A stretch of 64,000 nucleotides of DNA from Paramecium tetraurelia (GCF_000165425.1 NW_001799042.1:62001-126000); one strand, 5' to 3'; counted from the stretch's first letter, positions 10,907-23,664 are shown. Translations and numbers: made by a program. The notes: generated by a model from the sequence alone, not told the origin.

Positions 10907-12185
10907 TCATTCTCCAGAATATTCTAAATTCTTATTGTCCGTAACAAATATTTTGAATAGGTCAGATATTTAAAAAATAGAGACCACTCTTTATTCGTTA
11001 TCCAAACACACCAAACTACCTCGAGGGGATAATAACAGATTTTCGACAACCTATAAATATTATTAGTTCCAAATACTTGCTTAATGGTTTGATTAAAGGT
11101 GAATTACTATTTGTTTCTGATGTAATAGGCCAAATATTTAGAATCTTCGGTTTTGATCAGTGATAAAAACTTCTCAGCTGTAGATGCTAACTATTTAATA
11201 GGATATTATATCATTTACTATATCGAACATCTAATATTTCAAAATAAATACGAAATCTCGTCTATCAATCAACCCCAAATATTTATTGTTCTTATCTACA
11301 ATGGCTATGGTATTCCTTTTGTAAATGTAAATTAATTTATAAAATAGACTATTAATACTATTCAAAGTGATACTCATAAACAGGTATATCTGCTGGTAGA
11401 GTGAATTGTAATTTTGTAACTTCCTCCTTAAAATACTCCATCTGCAATTCATGCTATTCATAATGAACATTCGTTGTTTTATTTTAGTGCTTCTTCAAAG
11501 CAAAATACTAGCTAAACCCCTTCACGAGGAAACTAAGGATGTCTTTCTGTTGAATGATTCCAGAGACCATTTTCGATTCCTTCTCTATCACAATGATTCT
11601 GGTAATGTTTTCGGTAATAAATTTTTGGCACACATCGTTCAAATTTTCATCCAATTCTGCTTTTATCAGACAATTCTAATGCAGATTCTCACCAACACTG
11701 TTAAACCAAGTCTTGATGGAAATATTCTTGAAGTCTTGTAATAATTGATTGAATTAATCGATTGTCAATCTCCCATATATGGTTCTCTTGATTGGCGAAT
11801 AAGACTCGTCTTCATTCTCCATTTCAATAATGGCTGCTATATTATTAGTCGTCCAAACTATCTAAAAATAGATTTATAGTAAATTACTATTCGGAATATC
11901 ATACAGAACATTGTAATAGCATTTCAAAACTGACTTGATGAGATCTGTCTAGGTAAACACTCCGTCGTAGTTAGCTATCTCCTGATTCCAAAACAAAACC
12001 TCGTCAACATGGGAGTCAATAAATATCTTGAAAGTATCAAAAAGAGACAATGTCATATCAACAACAGAAACCTGATTGTTTATCGATAAACAATCATAAA
12101 CACTACTATCGCGCAAGAAGTAAGTCAAAGTGGTCACATATTCTTCCTTTAACAAGTCTTCTTTGCTGGGCTGACTACGTTTCAT
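10907..12185 (-). CDS. CBS-domain protein, AMPK gamma (SNF4)-like
   Basis: About 382-392 residues with introns at 11349-11373 and three more downstream (near 11232-11252, 11194-11221, 11049-11074). A 30-nt in-frame stretch near 11866-11895 is probably also an intron. Four CBS-type repeats are visible. Two of the clearest are ITRIIVIEKESKMVSGIIQQ with KDILSFL, and NTIAIVDKNNKYLGLIDR. The last ends with LLLSPRGSLVCLDNEQRVVS. Known: four CBS motifs form the adenine-nucleotide-binding gamma subunit of AMPK/SNF1. Inferred: an energy-sensor regulatory subunit. The ATP/AMP-contacting residues were not individually verified, so other multi-CBS proteins remain possible. Confidence 0.75.
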
Positions 12186-12370
12186 ATTAAAATATATTTA
12201 TTATTGTAATCAATGTGCAAAGTTCACATTTTTCTTACGTAATATTAATAAATTAAACATGTGCTTAGTTTAAACTATTATTTGAATTATTAATCAATCA
12301 TTAGGATATCTTGGATTAATCGAGAGAATGCAATCGCATATGTGTATTTTAGTTTATATAATTTAATAAA

Positions 12371-12927
12371 ATGCTAGAGAGTCTTAAGAAATCAGCCATT
12401 AATCTTCTCATATCCTAGGATGACTAAGCCTAATTTTATGAATACAAATACTTTATTGGGTAATTCAATCCCAAGAATGATCAAGATAAGTGAATAATAT
12501 TATTTGCACATAAGGAGTTTGTGATCAAAATCCAATAGCGTTATTTCACTTATCAATGTGCTGGATTATGCTTTGCCGCTTATATCATGTTTGCCTATCG
12601 AAGAATGTTGAGTGGTGGTGTACTATCTCCACTTACCAAGATCACCGTAGATCTAACCCTATTATCAGCCTCCCTATTGTAGTATTTGATTCATAATAAA
12701 GTCTATCATCCAAAATAGGAGTCACTTCTGTCATGAGGGATCTAGTGCCTTTGCGTAAGAAATTGCTAAATGAACCAGATGTTGATTATTTGAGACATCT
12801 TCTTAGTAAATATAAGAAGTTTGATTTTTACAAAGAGAACGAATTCACATTATATCATGATGTGTTGACAACATCTGAATTCAAGGAATGGAAGGAGTTA
12901 CACAAATTTGATGTAACCAAATTCTGA
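12371..12927 (+). CDS. Two-TM protein of unknown function, gene model unresolved
   Basis: The protein starts MLESLKKSAINLLISQDD. It has two hydrophobic helices (CAGLCFAAYIMFAYRRM and ITVDLTLLSASLL) and a soluble tail reading LRKKLLNEPDVDYLRHLLSK to the TGA at 12925-12927. Two junctions do not resolve cleanly. An in-frame TGA at 12491-12493 sits inside what looks like a 25-nt GTG...AAG intron, but removing 25 nt breaks the frame. Near 12690-12730 a frame change is needed, and a 23-nt GTA...AAG intron would provide it. Either splicing is unusual, an indel is present in this copy or assembly, or the gene has begun to decay. No family was recognised. Only cDNA can settle the model. Confidence 0.55.
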
Positions 12928-13328
12928 GTATATAAAAGAATGAATTATTAATCATTTGATTTCTTTCCTTAATAAATTCTGTTATTGCTAACTCTTAGAT
13001 TCTCCAAATGACTGAGTTCCTACTTCATCAAACATTCACTAAATTTTTAATGAATGGTGGGAATATTAAAATAATTAAGTGATATTTCGTGGAAATAATT
13101 TAAATGTCTTACAATATAAAATTATTATTGAGTACCAATTAAATTGATTAATTCATCTGATTTTAATGTTAGTTTATCCAAAAAATCGCTTAAACACATA
13201 CATGATTGACATTTTTATTGAAATATTACTTTATATATGTATGATTAATCAATTAGTAAAGATTTATCAATTCATATTCAAATCATTCTAGATCTCAAAT
13301 TAGCTAATTTAAATTATTAAACATAAAA
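12928..13328. other. Intergenic, nothing recognised
   Basis: About 400 AT-rich bases between two plus-strand genes. It should contain the promoter of pseudokinase 1. No open frame or RNA gene was recognised. Confidence 0.5.
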
Positions 13329-14970
13329 ATGGGTGTTTGTTAAACCAAAGTTAAGAAAACCACAGAAAATCCAAAAAAAAAGCTTAATAATAAAATTGAA
13401 AGAGTCTAAACTGAATTTACTGCTACTTAAGAAACAGGATCAAAAAATCCAGGACTTTTGTAATTAAATAGCTATAACGTAATCAACTCACCTTAATCCT
13501 CTGGATATGTGATACCAAGAAACCAATAAACTAAAACAGGATAAGTAAAGTTAAGTGGATTCACATAAAACACTCCGCAAACAGGACAAATCAGCATCCT
13601 TGAGATGAACGCTTCTAAAAAATATTCCATAATTAAGAAACGTTATTTGGACGATGTAATAAATATATTGAATTATTTTTAGTAGAAAAGTATATTGTCC
13701 AATAATAAGACTGGAATAATAGTTGAAATGGAAACCTATTTAAAAGAAGATAAAGAGTCATCAGAATACGTACTATGGATATCGAAAGCCTAATTGGTAT
13801 AGATAACTCATTAATAACATAGGATCATCCTAATCTCAATCGTATCCTTGAAATATACCAAGATTAAAATTCTTATCAGGTCATTTATGAATTTTTTGAT
13901 GGGAAATCATTGTCAGAACTAGTATCTGAAGACAATCGACTTCCCGTAGTTTAAATTAATCAGATTATGACCTAAATAATCTCTATTGTATCTTACTTAC
14001 ATTCTCTAAATCTCGTTCATGGAAATCTGACTCTTGACTCATTCTAATTTAAAAGAAATCAAAATGAAATCTCAATCAAATTAATTGATCTAAAAAGAGT
14101 TAAAATCAAAGAACCAGAATCTCTAAATCTGTTAAATTTCACATCTCCAGAATGCTTGGCTCATTTCACTAATTACACAACTGCAAGGGATGTTTGGGCT
14201 ATTGGTGTTATATGCTATTCTCTTGCCTAAGGTCATTTGCCGTATACAATACCTCCAAATACTGATTAAATTTCAGCCATTCAACTAATCAAATAAACTG
14301 AGATTCATTTTTAAGATAATGATCAGCCAATTGCTCAGTTTATTCAGAAAATGTTAGTCCATAACCTAAAAAACAGAGCCACCTTGAACTAATTGAAATA
14401 GGATGAATTCTTAAAGCAGAATAATCAGAAATAACTTCTTTCACAAGAAATCCTATTAAAAAATACATAATTCGCAAAGCCTTGTTGTTTCCTATAAGAA
14501 ATTATACTAGGCTATTTTTTGTAAGAATTCAACTGGGAACAATATCTTTAAATCCAAAAACTATTTTCAGAAGGAGATTCAGACATGGATGGCTATTTAA
14601 GTAAATAGGAATTATCAAATCTGTATAAACAGTATCTCAATGTGACAAATCCAGAAGAATTGGTAGAGTAAGTATTTTAAAACTATGGTATTAATAAAGA
14701 AGAAGGAGTTAGTATCTAATAGTTCTAGTGTCTAACTGCTAGTAGAGATATACTATTAACCGATAGCAATATTGAAATAGGATTCTAGATCTTCTCAAAT
14801 GGCAGAAAGGAAATCAATCTCAGAGGATTAAAAAAACACTTAAATTCTGATTCCGAACAATTGGTTGATGAATTCAATCGTATGACGAATGAAGAAAAAA
14901 TTGTATAAATTTTATCTTATTTTAGTTGAATCTCAAGTAATTTCACAAGTTAATTCAATTGATTATTTGA
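13329..14970 (+). CDS. CDPK-like pseudokinase 1 (MGVC), with EF-hand
   Basis: 521 residues with introns at 13656-13682, 13797-13822 and 14903-14925. The start MGVC suggests N-myristoylation plus palmitoylation. A Gln/Ser/Lys-rich leader follows, then a kinase fold. The beta3 region reads TGIIVEMETYL, with no VAIK lysine. The catalytic loop is HGNLTLDSF in place of HRDLKPEN. The DFG position is DLK. ARDVWAIGVICY keeps the F-helix Asp. The EF-hand region has one canonical loop (DSDMDGYLSKQE) and degenerate ones after it. Known: CDPKs are kinase-plus-EF-hand proteins. Inferred: this one cannot phosphorylate and acts as a calcium-sensing scaffold or allosteric partner at a membrane. The 13797 intron lies at the same position and phase in all five paralogues here. 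Confidence 0.85.
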
Positions 14971-15812
14971 CATATTAATTAATCATATTAAGTTATTAAA
15001 TAAATTTATTTTCTATTAAATGATGCAAGCTATTCATTATTACATTAAAATTGAAAATTTCATAATTCATCCATTTAGGATTACCTTCACTCAAAATTTA
15101 TAAGTGAATGTATATTTTAGATATTTTTTTAAGTTTAAAATTATAAATTTATTGAGTTGAGGATTAAATTGCAAAGGATAATTATATAGATTATAACCAA
15201 ATTTTCAAATGTAGAAGGAATATTGAGAAAAGATAAAATAGTATGGAGCATCGATTGCATTGAAAGGAAATACTTATGAATTCTACTAATAATTAAATCT
15301 ATGAAAAAATTGAGGGTTTTAGTTTAAAATCTTTAATTTAAATTTGAAAACAAAAGATTAAGCAATTAAAAGGTTTTTCTAATTTCTTGAATATAAATTC
15401 AATTCTCAGGACTAATTTAGAATAATTCCTAAATTTACGCTTTTTAGCTGGACATTAATCAAAATCAAGAGTAAATAAGAAATATCACATCCATTTAGTG
15501 GTGCAATCTTTTTGTAGTCAGAATAATAATTTAAACACTCTAAATGGGTTAAATAATTTAAATTCTAATCCTTCCTTACTGAAGACAAATTCAGTATTTA
15601 TTTTTATCCAAATGAGTAGCTGCTCACTAAAATGTTGATTTTTCTAATAGTTTAACATAAAATTAATTCAATCTTATCTAAAATAGAAATCAATTAATAC
15701 TATTTTTCATAATAGTTTACCCTCTATTTGATTATCTTGACAATATTTTCATTTATATAATAAGTCCTCTTAAAACTAATTATAATTGAGATTATTTATT
15801 ATAAAAAAATTA
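14971..15812 (+). other. Intergenic with uncertain open frames
   Basis: 842 bases before SMU1. Two plus-strand frames stay free of TGA for long stretches (roughly 15,376-15,935, and 15,150-15,640 with two TGAs in the same frame). They give protein-like text, but neither has a convincing start, intron structure or family. One runs on inside SMU1 in another frame, which argues for chance. A decayed gene is possible. No gene is called. Confidence 0.25.
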
Positions 15813-17289
15813 ATGGAAATAAATAGAAACGATGTGATAAAGTTGATTTTATAATTTTTACAGGAGAATGGATTCAAAAAATCGCAAGAGGAATTGCAAA
15901 AAGAAAGTGGAATCTGTTTAAATTTGGTTGATTCGAAATAAAATCTTAAGAAAGACATCATAGATGGTAATGAATTATTTGAATCATTTAGGAAAATGGG
16001 ACTAAGTGCTGAATTAGATTAAGTTGTTCAATTTTACGGGTGATACATTATTAGATCTTTACGAATTGATAGTCTAAGAGTTAGTGGAAGTAAATGAGAC
16101 ACAATCAGCGCATTAATTTTTTCTTCAAATGATTGTTCCAAGTCTGCAGGAATACAAAGAGAGACTCCTAAAATTGGATTACTTAATAAGAAAACCTGGT
16201 AAATTGAGTATGAATGAGATTTACAATGATAATTTGAGTAAGGAATAAAGAAGAAGCAAGGTGGCTGATAGAGTGATTAGTGAATGCATAGAGGCTCCGG
16301 CTTGTAGATTGTTGGAATTGATTGGTGATAGTTTAAGACATTTAAATGCGAATAAAATAATCACGAATAACAAATATGACTTATTTATGGGTTTAGGATA
16401 GTCAGAGCAAAAAGTGACTCAAATTAGTAGAATAGAGAAGGTAATTAAATATTCAGAGAAGATGAGAGTTAATTGTGCGACATTTACTCCTGATGGACAA
16501 AACCTTATTACAGGATCTATAGATGGAATTATTGAGGTTTGGGATCCCACTAAATACTCAGTCAGAAATGATATAGAATATTAAGTGAACGATCAATATA
16601 TGATGCATAATAATTGCATAATTAATTTAAGTGCTAATAATGAATTGCTAGTTAGTTTGGATAATAATGGATAAGTAAAAGTTTGGAAATTGAAGACTGG
16701 TAAGTGTCTAAAGATAATTGAAAGTACACATCCTAAATAAATTGCAAGTGTGTTATTAGGTAAGGATCCTTAATAGATCTTCATTGCATCTGATTACATC
16801 TAATTATTCGCACTTAAGAGTGGAATCACTTAGAAATAGTATAGGGGACATAGTGGATTGATTTAATCAATGTTCTAGAGTTCAGAAGGTTCCAGAATAT
16901 ACAGTGGTGCTTTGGATCAATATTTTAAAGTGTGGGATACTCATTCTGGAGAATAGATTTACAGTCTGAAATTAGAGACAGCATTGGAGAAGATATTTTA
17001 CATTCAAGGATCTGTTCTGTTATGCCCAAGAGGAAAATAAATGGTTTTATTGAATAGCAATTTCTAAGAGGTTAAGAGATATCATTCTGAATCTGAATTG
17101 ATTAGTTGCGTGGCTTAAGGTGATTTTGCTTATGGTTTAGGATAGGGGTAATTATATAGTTATGAGGTTAAATCAGGAATTGGGTTGAAACTACTTAAAT
17201 TGCCAAGTGAGAATATGCAAGATATATGCATAGGACAGAATGTAATATTTTGCTATTCACAGAATGGTCATCTAATATTTATACAATGA
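15813..17289 (+). CDS. SMU1: Splicing factor SMU1-like WD40 protein
   Basis: 483 residues with one 25-nt intron at 15967-15991. The N-terminus carries LisH and CTLH modules matching SMU1: NDVIKLILQFLQENGFKKS, then KWDQVLNQIKL and DLYELIVQELVE. A SMU1-type linker follows (CRLLELIGDSLRHLN). After that come WD40 repeats, including NCATFTPDGQNLITGSIDGI, VKVWKLKTGKCL and SGALDQYFKVWDTHSGE. Known: SMU1 with RED acts in spliceosome activation at the B complex. That fits an organism with thousands of tiny introns, though this link is general. The later WD repeats diverge from the animal protein. Confidence 0.9.
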
Positions 17290-17318
17290 GTTAAAATTAA
17301 AATATTTGTTAATTAAAT

Positions 17319-17604
17319 ATGTCAACCAATCGAAACAATAGTTCAAGTCCTAGAGACTAATTGAGAGTATCTTCATTATCTTAAGAAAAGGAAGACACAC
17401 TTGAAAGCATTTGAGGATGATTATAATTAAACATGAATTGTCTTAAATTTTATAATTTTGGATAGATAATAATAGGGTATTACAGAAAATGGTGTAAATC
17501 CTGGAAATTTGGTCTACTTTGTTGAATCAAACGATAATTGGATTAGAGTGTTACAAATAGATTCATAAATAATGGAGGAATCATAGTTGTAATTTGTGTC
17601 TTGA
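17319..17604 (+). CDS. Probable small protein, exon structure unresolved
   Basis: An ATG at 17319 opens MSTNRNNSSSPRDQLRVSS. The region ends with a well-formed stretch (GVNPGNLVYFVESNDNWIRV), stopping at TGA 17602-17604. The two parts are in different frames. No single donor/acceptor pair joins them convincingly. Either two introns are involved or the true start lies elsewhere. The protein-like C-terminal part is the main support. No family was recognised. Confidence 0.35.
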
Positions 17605-17997
17605 CTTATTTGTTTAATGTTTAGTTTAAGGGGTTTTTAAATTAATTTATTGATTTTTTACTATGAATATTTTATCAAATTTTATATATAAACTATTAAA
17701 CTTAAAATAACATATTGATTACAATTATGAGAGATTAAGTTGTGATCCTGTACAATTATATATGGAATTGAGATTAAATAATGAATGAGGTATTTCTATT
17801 TTGGTGCACTGAAATGTGAAAAGGGTTGTCAGTTAAACTATAACTTAAATAGAGAAAGTAGCTTTGTAAAGAACTATTTTTGGTTATTGTATTGATTATA
17901 GGTTTAGTATTAAAAGAAACAAATATTCAGTTTTATCAAATAAATTTTTTACTATATTAGTGTTGTTTTCGATATCAATCTATAATTAATTATAAAA
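17605..17997. other. Intergenic, nothing recognised
   Basis: About 390 AT-rich bases upstream of pseudokinase 2. No coding or RNA signal was seen. Confidence 0.5.
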
Positions 17998-19579
17998 ATG
18001 GGGCCTTGTTAATCTTAATCTAAATTGAAATCAAGAAAAGATTTGCAACAACCAACATTAATCAGAAAAACCGATCAAGTACTCACAAATAACAACCCTT
18101 CACTAAATCTTCCAAGCTTTTCCCCTAACCAAGAGGTTAATAGCGAGCCTTATGACGACACTAAAAAAAACTTGTCCCAACTAAAAGTGTATAGGTTTTC
18201 ATACAAGCAGTTTTACAGTGAAATCACTTAAGGAAACATGAGATGTAAGTTTTTGTGTTTATATAATAAAGTGTAGTTGAATTAGAAGTTGGTTCAGCAT
18301 AATCTAACAGGTAAAATCAGAGTAGTTGAACAATACGAAAGAAATTAATAAAATGAAGAGTTCATCAGCCAATTGAAGAGATATCCCCTGGTATTACATA
18401 AACCTTATCGTTCTATAGGACAACCCTCGGATCGTAACTGTGCACGAATTGTTCATCGTTGAGGAATACTACCATCTGATTGTCGATTATTGCAGCGGAG
18501 GACAACTCTCCAATTACTACGTTGACAAATCCATCATCCCATTCACTGAAGCTGAAATAGCCTCGATCATCTATCAAGCTGCAGAATCTCTTCGATATTT
18601 GGAACAGATTGGATTGACACATGGCTTCCTGGATTTAAATAGTTTCTCCAGAGTCGATATGTCACATCATTTTCAAATCAAACTTAGCGACATAAGGGGT
18701 CTATTTGTAAAGCCGAACTTGAATAGACATAATGTTTTCAGTCTTCCACCTGAAGCCTGCATTAAAAAAGACTAAAGTGAATTCGATCACCAGAGAGATC
18801 TTTGGAGTTTGGGAGTGATGGCATATTAGATGATATGTGGATATCCTCCCTTTGAAGGAAATACAATTGAATCAGTGAAATCGTAAATTAAAAAGATGGC
18901 TGCCCAATATAACAATTTTCAATTCGATAGAGTATCCAAATTATGTAGACAACTGATTCAAAGAGTGTTGGTGCCTGCTAAATAGAGAATATCGCTGTAA
19001 GCCTTTATGAATGATCAATGGTTCAAGATCAGAACCAAGTAAAATGATCAAAATCTTTTAACGAAACTTTAGTAAAATAAGGTCAAAGTTTCAGAACTCT
19101 AACAGTTGTTTTTGATATTCATAATTAAGAACATTTGCTCAGCTGATTAACAATAACTCTATACGGAATTTGCCAATTTGGATGAAAATCAAGATGGACA
19201 ATTAACCAAAGATGAGATTCTCAGAGTGTATTCGAATCGGTTTGATTCAAAGGCAGATGCGAAGTTGTTCATTGAAAACATTTTCAAAATAGCTGATGTC
19301 GATAAAAGTGGTACAATAGATTTCGGAGAATTTCTGGTAGCCATTACTGATAAATCTGGATTACTGACTGAAGAAAATCTTAAAACAACATTTAAGATGG
19401 TTGCATCAAGCAATGGTAAATTGACCACATAAAAACTCAGATTTCATTTCAACACTTCAGTCTCCAAATTAGATAAATTGTTTTTAGAAAACTTTAATAA
19501 TCCATAAGTAATTTATAAATATAAAAATTAGAATGTTGGGTATTCGGAATTTGAAGCACTGATGAAATAGTTATTGTGA
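17998..19579 (+). CDS. CDPK-like pseudokinase 2 (MGPC), two EF-hands
   Basis: About 500-517 residues. Introns: 18391-18418 (family-conserved position), 19508-19531, and a possible 27-nt in-frame one at 18245-18271. It starts MGPC (lipidation signal). The beta3 region is LTGKIRVVEQYER, without lysine. The catalytic loop is HGFLDLNSF instead of HRDLKPEN. The DFG position is DIR. The activation segment is very short before LPPEA. RDLWSLGVMAYQM is retained. Two canonical EF-hand loops lie near 19,180-19,350: DENQDGQLTKDE and DVDKSGTIDFGE. Inferred: calcium-binding, catalytically inactive, membrane-tethered. It has the best-preserved EF-hands of the five together with pseudokinase 3. Confidence 0.88.
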
Positions 19580-19723
19580 TTTATACCTATATATTTATAT
19601 ACAATTATTCGAGTTGATTTATTGCCAACTGCATTCTCTTTTAATGAATAATTGCTCTTTATAATTATGAATTCCAGAATCATTGAATGATTAGTCTAAT
19701 ATTTTAAAGAAAAAATAAACAAA

Positions 19724-22553
19724 ATGGATCCCTATTAATAAATCACACCTATGTTCATTAAATAATGCTTATTGACAAGTGAGAGTTACAATCAAGCTAA
19801 GATAATCAAATAGGCTGTGAAAGACAATAAAGAGTAGTTATTTTAAACAATATGCATCACAATTTCAGAAGTTTTGGTTTTGAATCCAGTTAATGACCCG
19901 AATCCTCCCATGGCTAAACTATAAGCTGTAAAGGTATGTTTTAGATCTATCTTTGTAGTTGAGCAAAGATTTATTTGATATTTTTAATAAGAGTTTTGTA
20001 CATCTATTTGAAATACATGCTATATAATAATTTATATACTATGTAGAATTTGGAGATCCAAAAGACTCAAACAGAGGAAGCACAATCTTTGGATAAAACT
20101 CAGGTAATTAATTATTGATAATTCAGAAACATAAATTAAAAATATTGGAAAGTCCCTTGTATAATTTACTTCAGAATGCATTATTGCTTGGGCTTTGTTT
20201 TTTCCTAAAACCCCCTCAGGTTAAACCACTAAATTTGTATAGATTTATCAAAGTATGCAAAGTAAAGGATATAAAATATCTGGCTGGAATTATTATAAAG
20301 AAAACTTTGTAAGAAGTAATCAAGCAATAATCTAAGGTGAATAAATTGTTTAAATGCCAGTTGATGAAAATGGTGTCATTCTCAAAAGATAACTCTATTT
20401 TATTAAAGGATGTTAATAGATTTTAGATTATATGAGAAATATTTGCATCAATAATGAATAATGGGTACCTGATATGTTTAAACAATATTAAAACGAAATT
20501 ATAGCTAAAAATAAAGATGTGTAAAAATAGATTGATGATCTAAGATCCATAAAGAGGGAGGATCTAGTAAAATAAGTTACTGAATAGGCTATAATATTTG
20601 AATCTTTAGAAAAAGATCTATTGTCACTTACTAGTGAGAATTATATGGAATTTAGAGAAAAATATACCAAAAATAAGGATAATGAAGCACAAAATTAAGT
20701 TGCAGTATAGAAGTAAATAATATAGAAAACAGAATTACATCAACCATCAGGTGTTAATACTATTGAAATTTAATAACCGATTATAGTGAATGATGATTCT
20801 AAAGCATAATATCTCTAACTTGAACAAGAAAAATAACAAATTTAAGAAAAACTTTCTAATGCTCAAAAGGAGTTTAATGAATATAAAATAAACTCTTAAA
20901 AAGTGTTTTAATAATTAAAAGACTAATATGATTTAGAGATTAAAAGTAATGAAATCGAAAGACAAAAACAATATTAAGAAAAATAAAACTTAATGAATTA
21001 AATTGAAAAATTAAAGGCATAATTAAATAATGGGATTGAATAATAAAATAATTTGATGATAGGTTAATTAAAAAGAGATATTGAAAACTTAAAATAAGAG
21101 AAAGAATTAAAAATTTTTAATTTCCAATAAGAAATAAATTAATATTAATAAAAAGCTACTGAATTTGAAACTATCCAATAAAATCTTACACTTTAATTGA
21201 ATTTATACAATTCTTAAATACTAAAAATGCAAAATGAATATTAGATTCTAAAAGAGAATTAATAAAAGGAAAAATAAGAATTTTAAAAACAGATACTTGA
21301 GTCTCGTTAAAAAGAAGAAGATATGTAAAAATAACTGATAATTAAAGAAGAAGAAATGTAAAAATAACTGATAATTAAAGAAGAAAACTACAATAAATTG
21401 TACTTAAATTATTAAGCACTTAAAAAAGAAAATGAGAAATAGAAATGTATAATTTAAATTGAAATCTAGATGAGATTTAATAGAATTTATAACAAAAATA
21501 AATATCAAAAGATATTAAGCCCAAGTAGTTATAGACATTTCCATTTCCTGCCTTCTTCCAACATTTTCCTTAAATCCAAAAGTTTACGAGCGAAGAGGTG
21601 CCTTACAGATAGAAACCTATTAGTAATGAAAACTTAGAGCTCATTTTCCCTTATTTAAGCCCTCAGGATTATTTTAATTAGAAACCACAAAAAACTCGAA
21701 AAGGAAAGGAAATATATTTAGGTTAAGACATTAACAATTTTTCATATTTAAGCGAAAAAAACTTAATTTTCTTCAAACGGAGATGCTCAGGAACTTAAGG
21801 TATTTTGAATGTATCTTCTGAATTGGAATTTGGTTTGTCCTATTTGACTCAAGAATCATAAAACAAAGTTTATTTCACTTATGGTTTGTATATCAAAAAT
21901 TAATAAATAGCAAAGTAAAATTTGAAAGTTGAATTTTTAGAAATTGAAAGTAACTATTTATGCTATTTAGAATTCTAACAATTTTAAGCTTCTTCTGATG
22001 TATTTTCAAAATAATTAATTGAAAATTAAATTGAATTAATAGAGATATTAATAGAATCAAAAGTTATTCATCTCTAAGTCTTGACATTGTAAATTACTCT
22101 TTTTGAAACAAAATCATTCTAAATATCCATTCCTATTTGCATTTGTTAATAAATAATTTACGCTGATACCAATTTAGATAAATTTAAAAAAGAATGGAAA
22201 TAAAAGAATACTAACATAGTCAGAACAGCTTAACTCAAGCTAAACAAATATGTTAGGAAAGATATTTAAAGCATTCTAAAGTTGATACCAAAATCAATTA
22301 TATTGAATTTCAATAGAATTCAAGATTTTGAATAGGGCATAGCTGCAGTAAAATTTGGAGGCATTGGGAAGTTTAAAGATATTTCATTCTTAATAAAAGT
22401 ATAAATTGTAATTGATATTGTTTTCAGTTTGAAATTTAGCCAAACAATACATTTTTCATTTACCTATCTTGTCAATCTGCGCATACTAATAAAAAGGACA
22501 AAATTGAGTAAATATTAAAAGGGTATGCCTTTATATTGTAGTCGAATAGTTGA
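19724..22553 (+). CDS. Adaptor with VHS/ENTH-like N-terminus, coiled coil and alpha-adaptin ear
   Basis: 909 residues with introns at 19934-19958, 20104-20126, 21447-21469 and 22399-22427. With these the frame closes exactly. Residues 1-160 are helical and VHS-like (NPPMAKLQAVKLSKDLFDIF, then SLVQFTSECIIAWALFFP). About 300 residues of Gln/Lys/Glu-rich coiled coil follow. The C-terminal 250 residues match the alpha-adaptin appendage: a beta-sandwich part, then the platform part with KFKKEWKQKNTNIVRTAQ, AAVKFGGIGKFKDISFLI and a final helix KKDKIEQILKGYAFIL. Known: GGA proteins combine VHS and a gamma-type ear. Here the ear is of the AP-2 alpha type. Inferred: a clathrin-route cargo or accessory-protein adaptor. 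The VHS call is weaker than the ear call. Confidence 0.75.
21323..21388 (+). repeat. Two-copy 33-nt coding repeat in the coiled coil
   Basis: A 33-nt unit occurs twice back to back. It encodes MQKQLIIKEEE, then the same again up to its last codon, which reads AAC instead of GAA. The unit is 11 residues long, a common coiled-coil hendecad, so the duplication preserves heptad-like phasing. Confidence 0.85.
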
Positions 22554-22740
22554 TATTCTTGATTAATAATTTATTATGATAAATTTAGAAACACATTTGT
22601 TTACTTAAATTATATTAAAAATATAAATTCAATATATTAGCAATATTACAAAAATATAGGGCAATTGGGTCGATGGGGAAGGAGTTTATTATAATTTGTG
22701 ATATAATAAATTAAAACGGATACGATATGGTATTAAAAAA

Positions 22741-23636
22741 TCAACTAAAAATAGAATGAGGTAGAAGAGCATTAAAAAAGTCTAACGGAAATTTAGATTT
22801 TCCATTTCTCGGAATGACTAATTTATTAGGCTACCTTGCATTGATTTTAGAGTTCCCTATTCTATTATGTTCGGCGAATTTTTTTTTTAAATCTTAAGTA
22901 GACAAACAAAGCAAATCTAAAATTCTTTCTTTGGTTTCTTGAGTTAAGGCAGGCATTTCTTTATTTTTCATATTTTATTTGGTTTCCAAGAAGAATTAAC
23001 TATCTTCTTCTAGTTCGATATAGTTTTCTGTTTTCTTTTCAATTTTCTTTATGCCACTAACAATTTTATCTCCCAATATGGATTCAAATTTATCCCTTGG
23101 TTCTGTTGGAATTGATTATTTATGAAGACGAAATAAAATATCTTGAGACTCATCTTGTTTAGAAATGGAATGAGTGGCAATTTCATTGGGCTCTGTTTTC
23201 ATTTTAGTTAAGGGAGTAAAATTTTTTCTTCTATCAGTTCGAAGCTTGATATTATTGATATGTTGACTCTTCTGTTTCTTTGTAGGTATAATATTAGAGG
23301 TTTAATCGTCAGATTTGATTCTTCTGGTGGTTGGTAATTTGTACACTGAGAAATCGTTGATAATTTTATATTTTGATATGGATCCATCGTGCAATGGAGA
23401 ATTGAGAGTAGGAATACGTTTATTCGGGTTAATGCGATGTCTTCATATGTATAATAGAGTTACAAATCTTTGAATTGGGTGGGAGAGTGCAAGGGCTGAG
23501 CAATAATTGGAGTTTTCCTTCGAACTCCTTAACTGTTCGAAGGGGTTTCCTCTTTATTGAGAAAACTAATCTTATTTGTTGAGTGACGAGATGAAAGATT
23601 AGGAGGTCTTATGAAATAGGGTTGTTGTTGTCTCAT
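22741..23636 (-). CDS. Basic hydrophilic protein of unknown function
   Basis: 290 residues with one 23-nt intron at 23441-23463 (AAG acceptor). It starts MRQQQPYFIRPPNLSSRHS. It is rich in Lys, Arg, Ser, Thr and Pro with no hydrophobic segment, so it is probably largely disordered. The C-terminal third (LTQETKERILDLLCLSTQDL, then KKFAEHNRIG) looks helical. No family was recognised. Its ATG is 28 bases from the oppositely oriented ATG of the next gene. Confidence 0.75.
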
Positions 23637-23664
23637 TTATTTTACAAATAAATAAAATATAATA

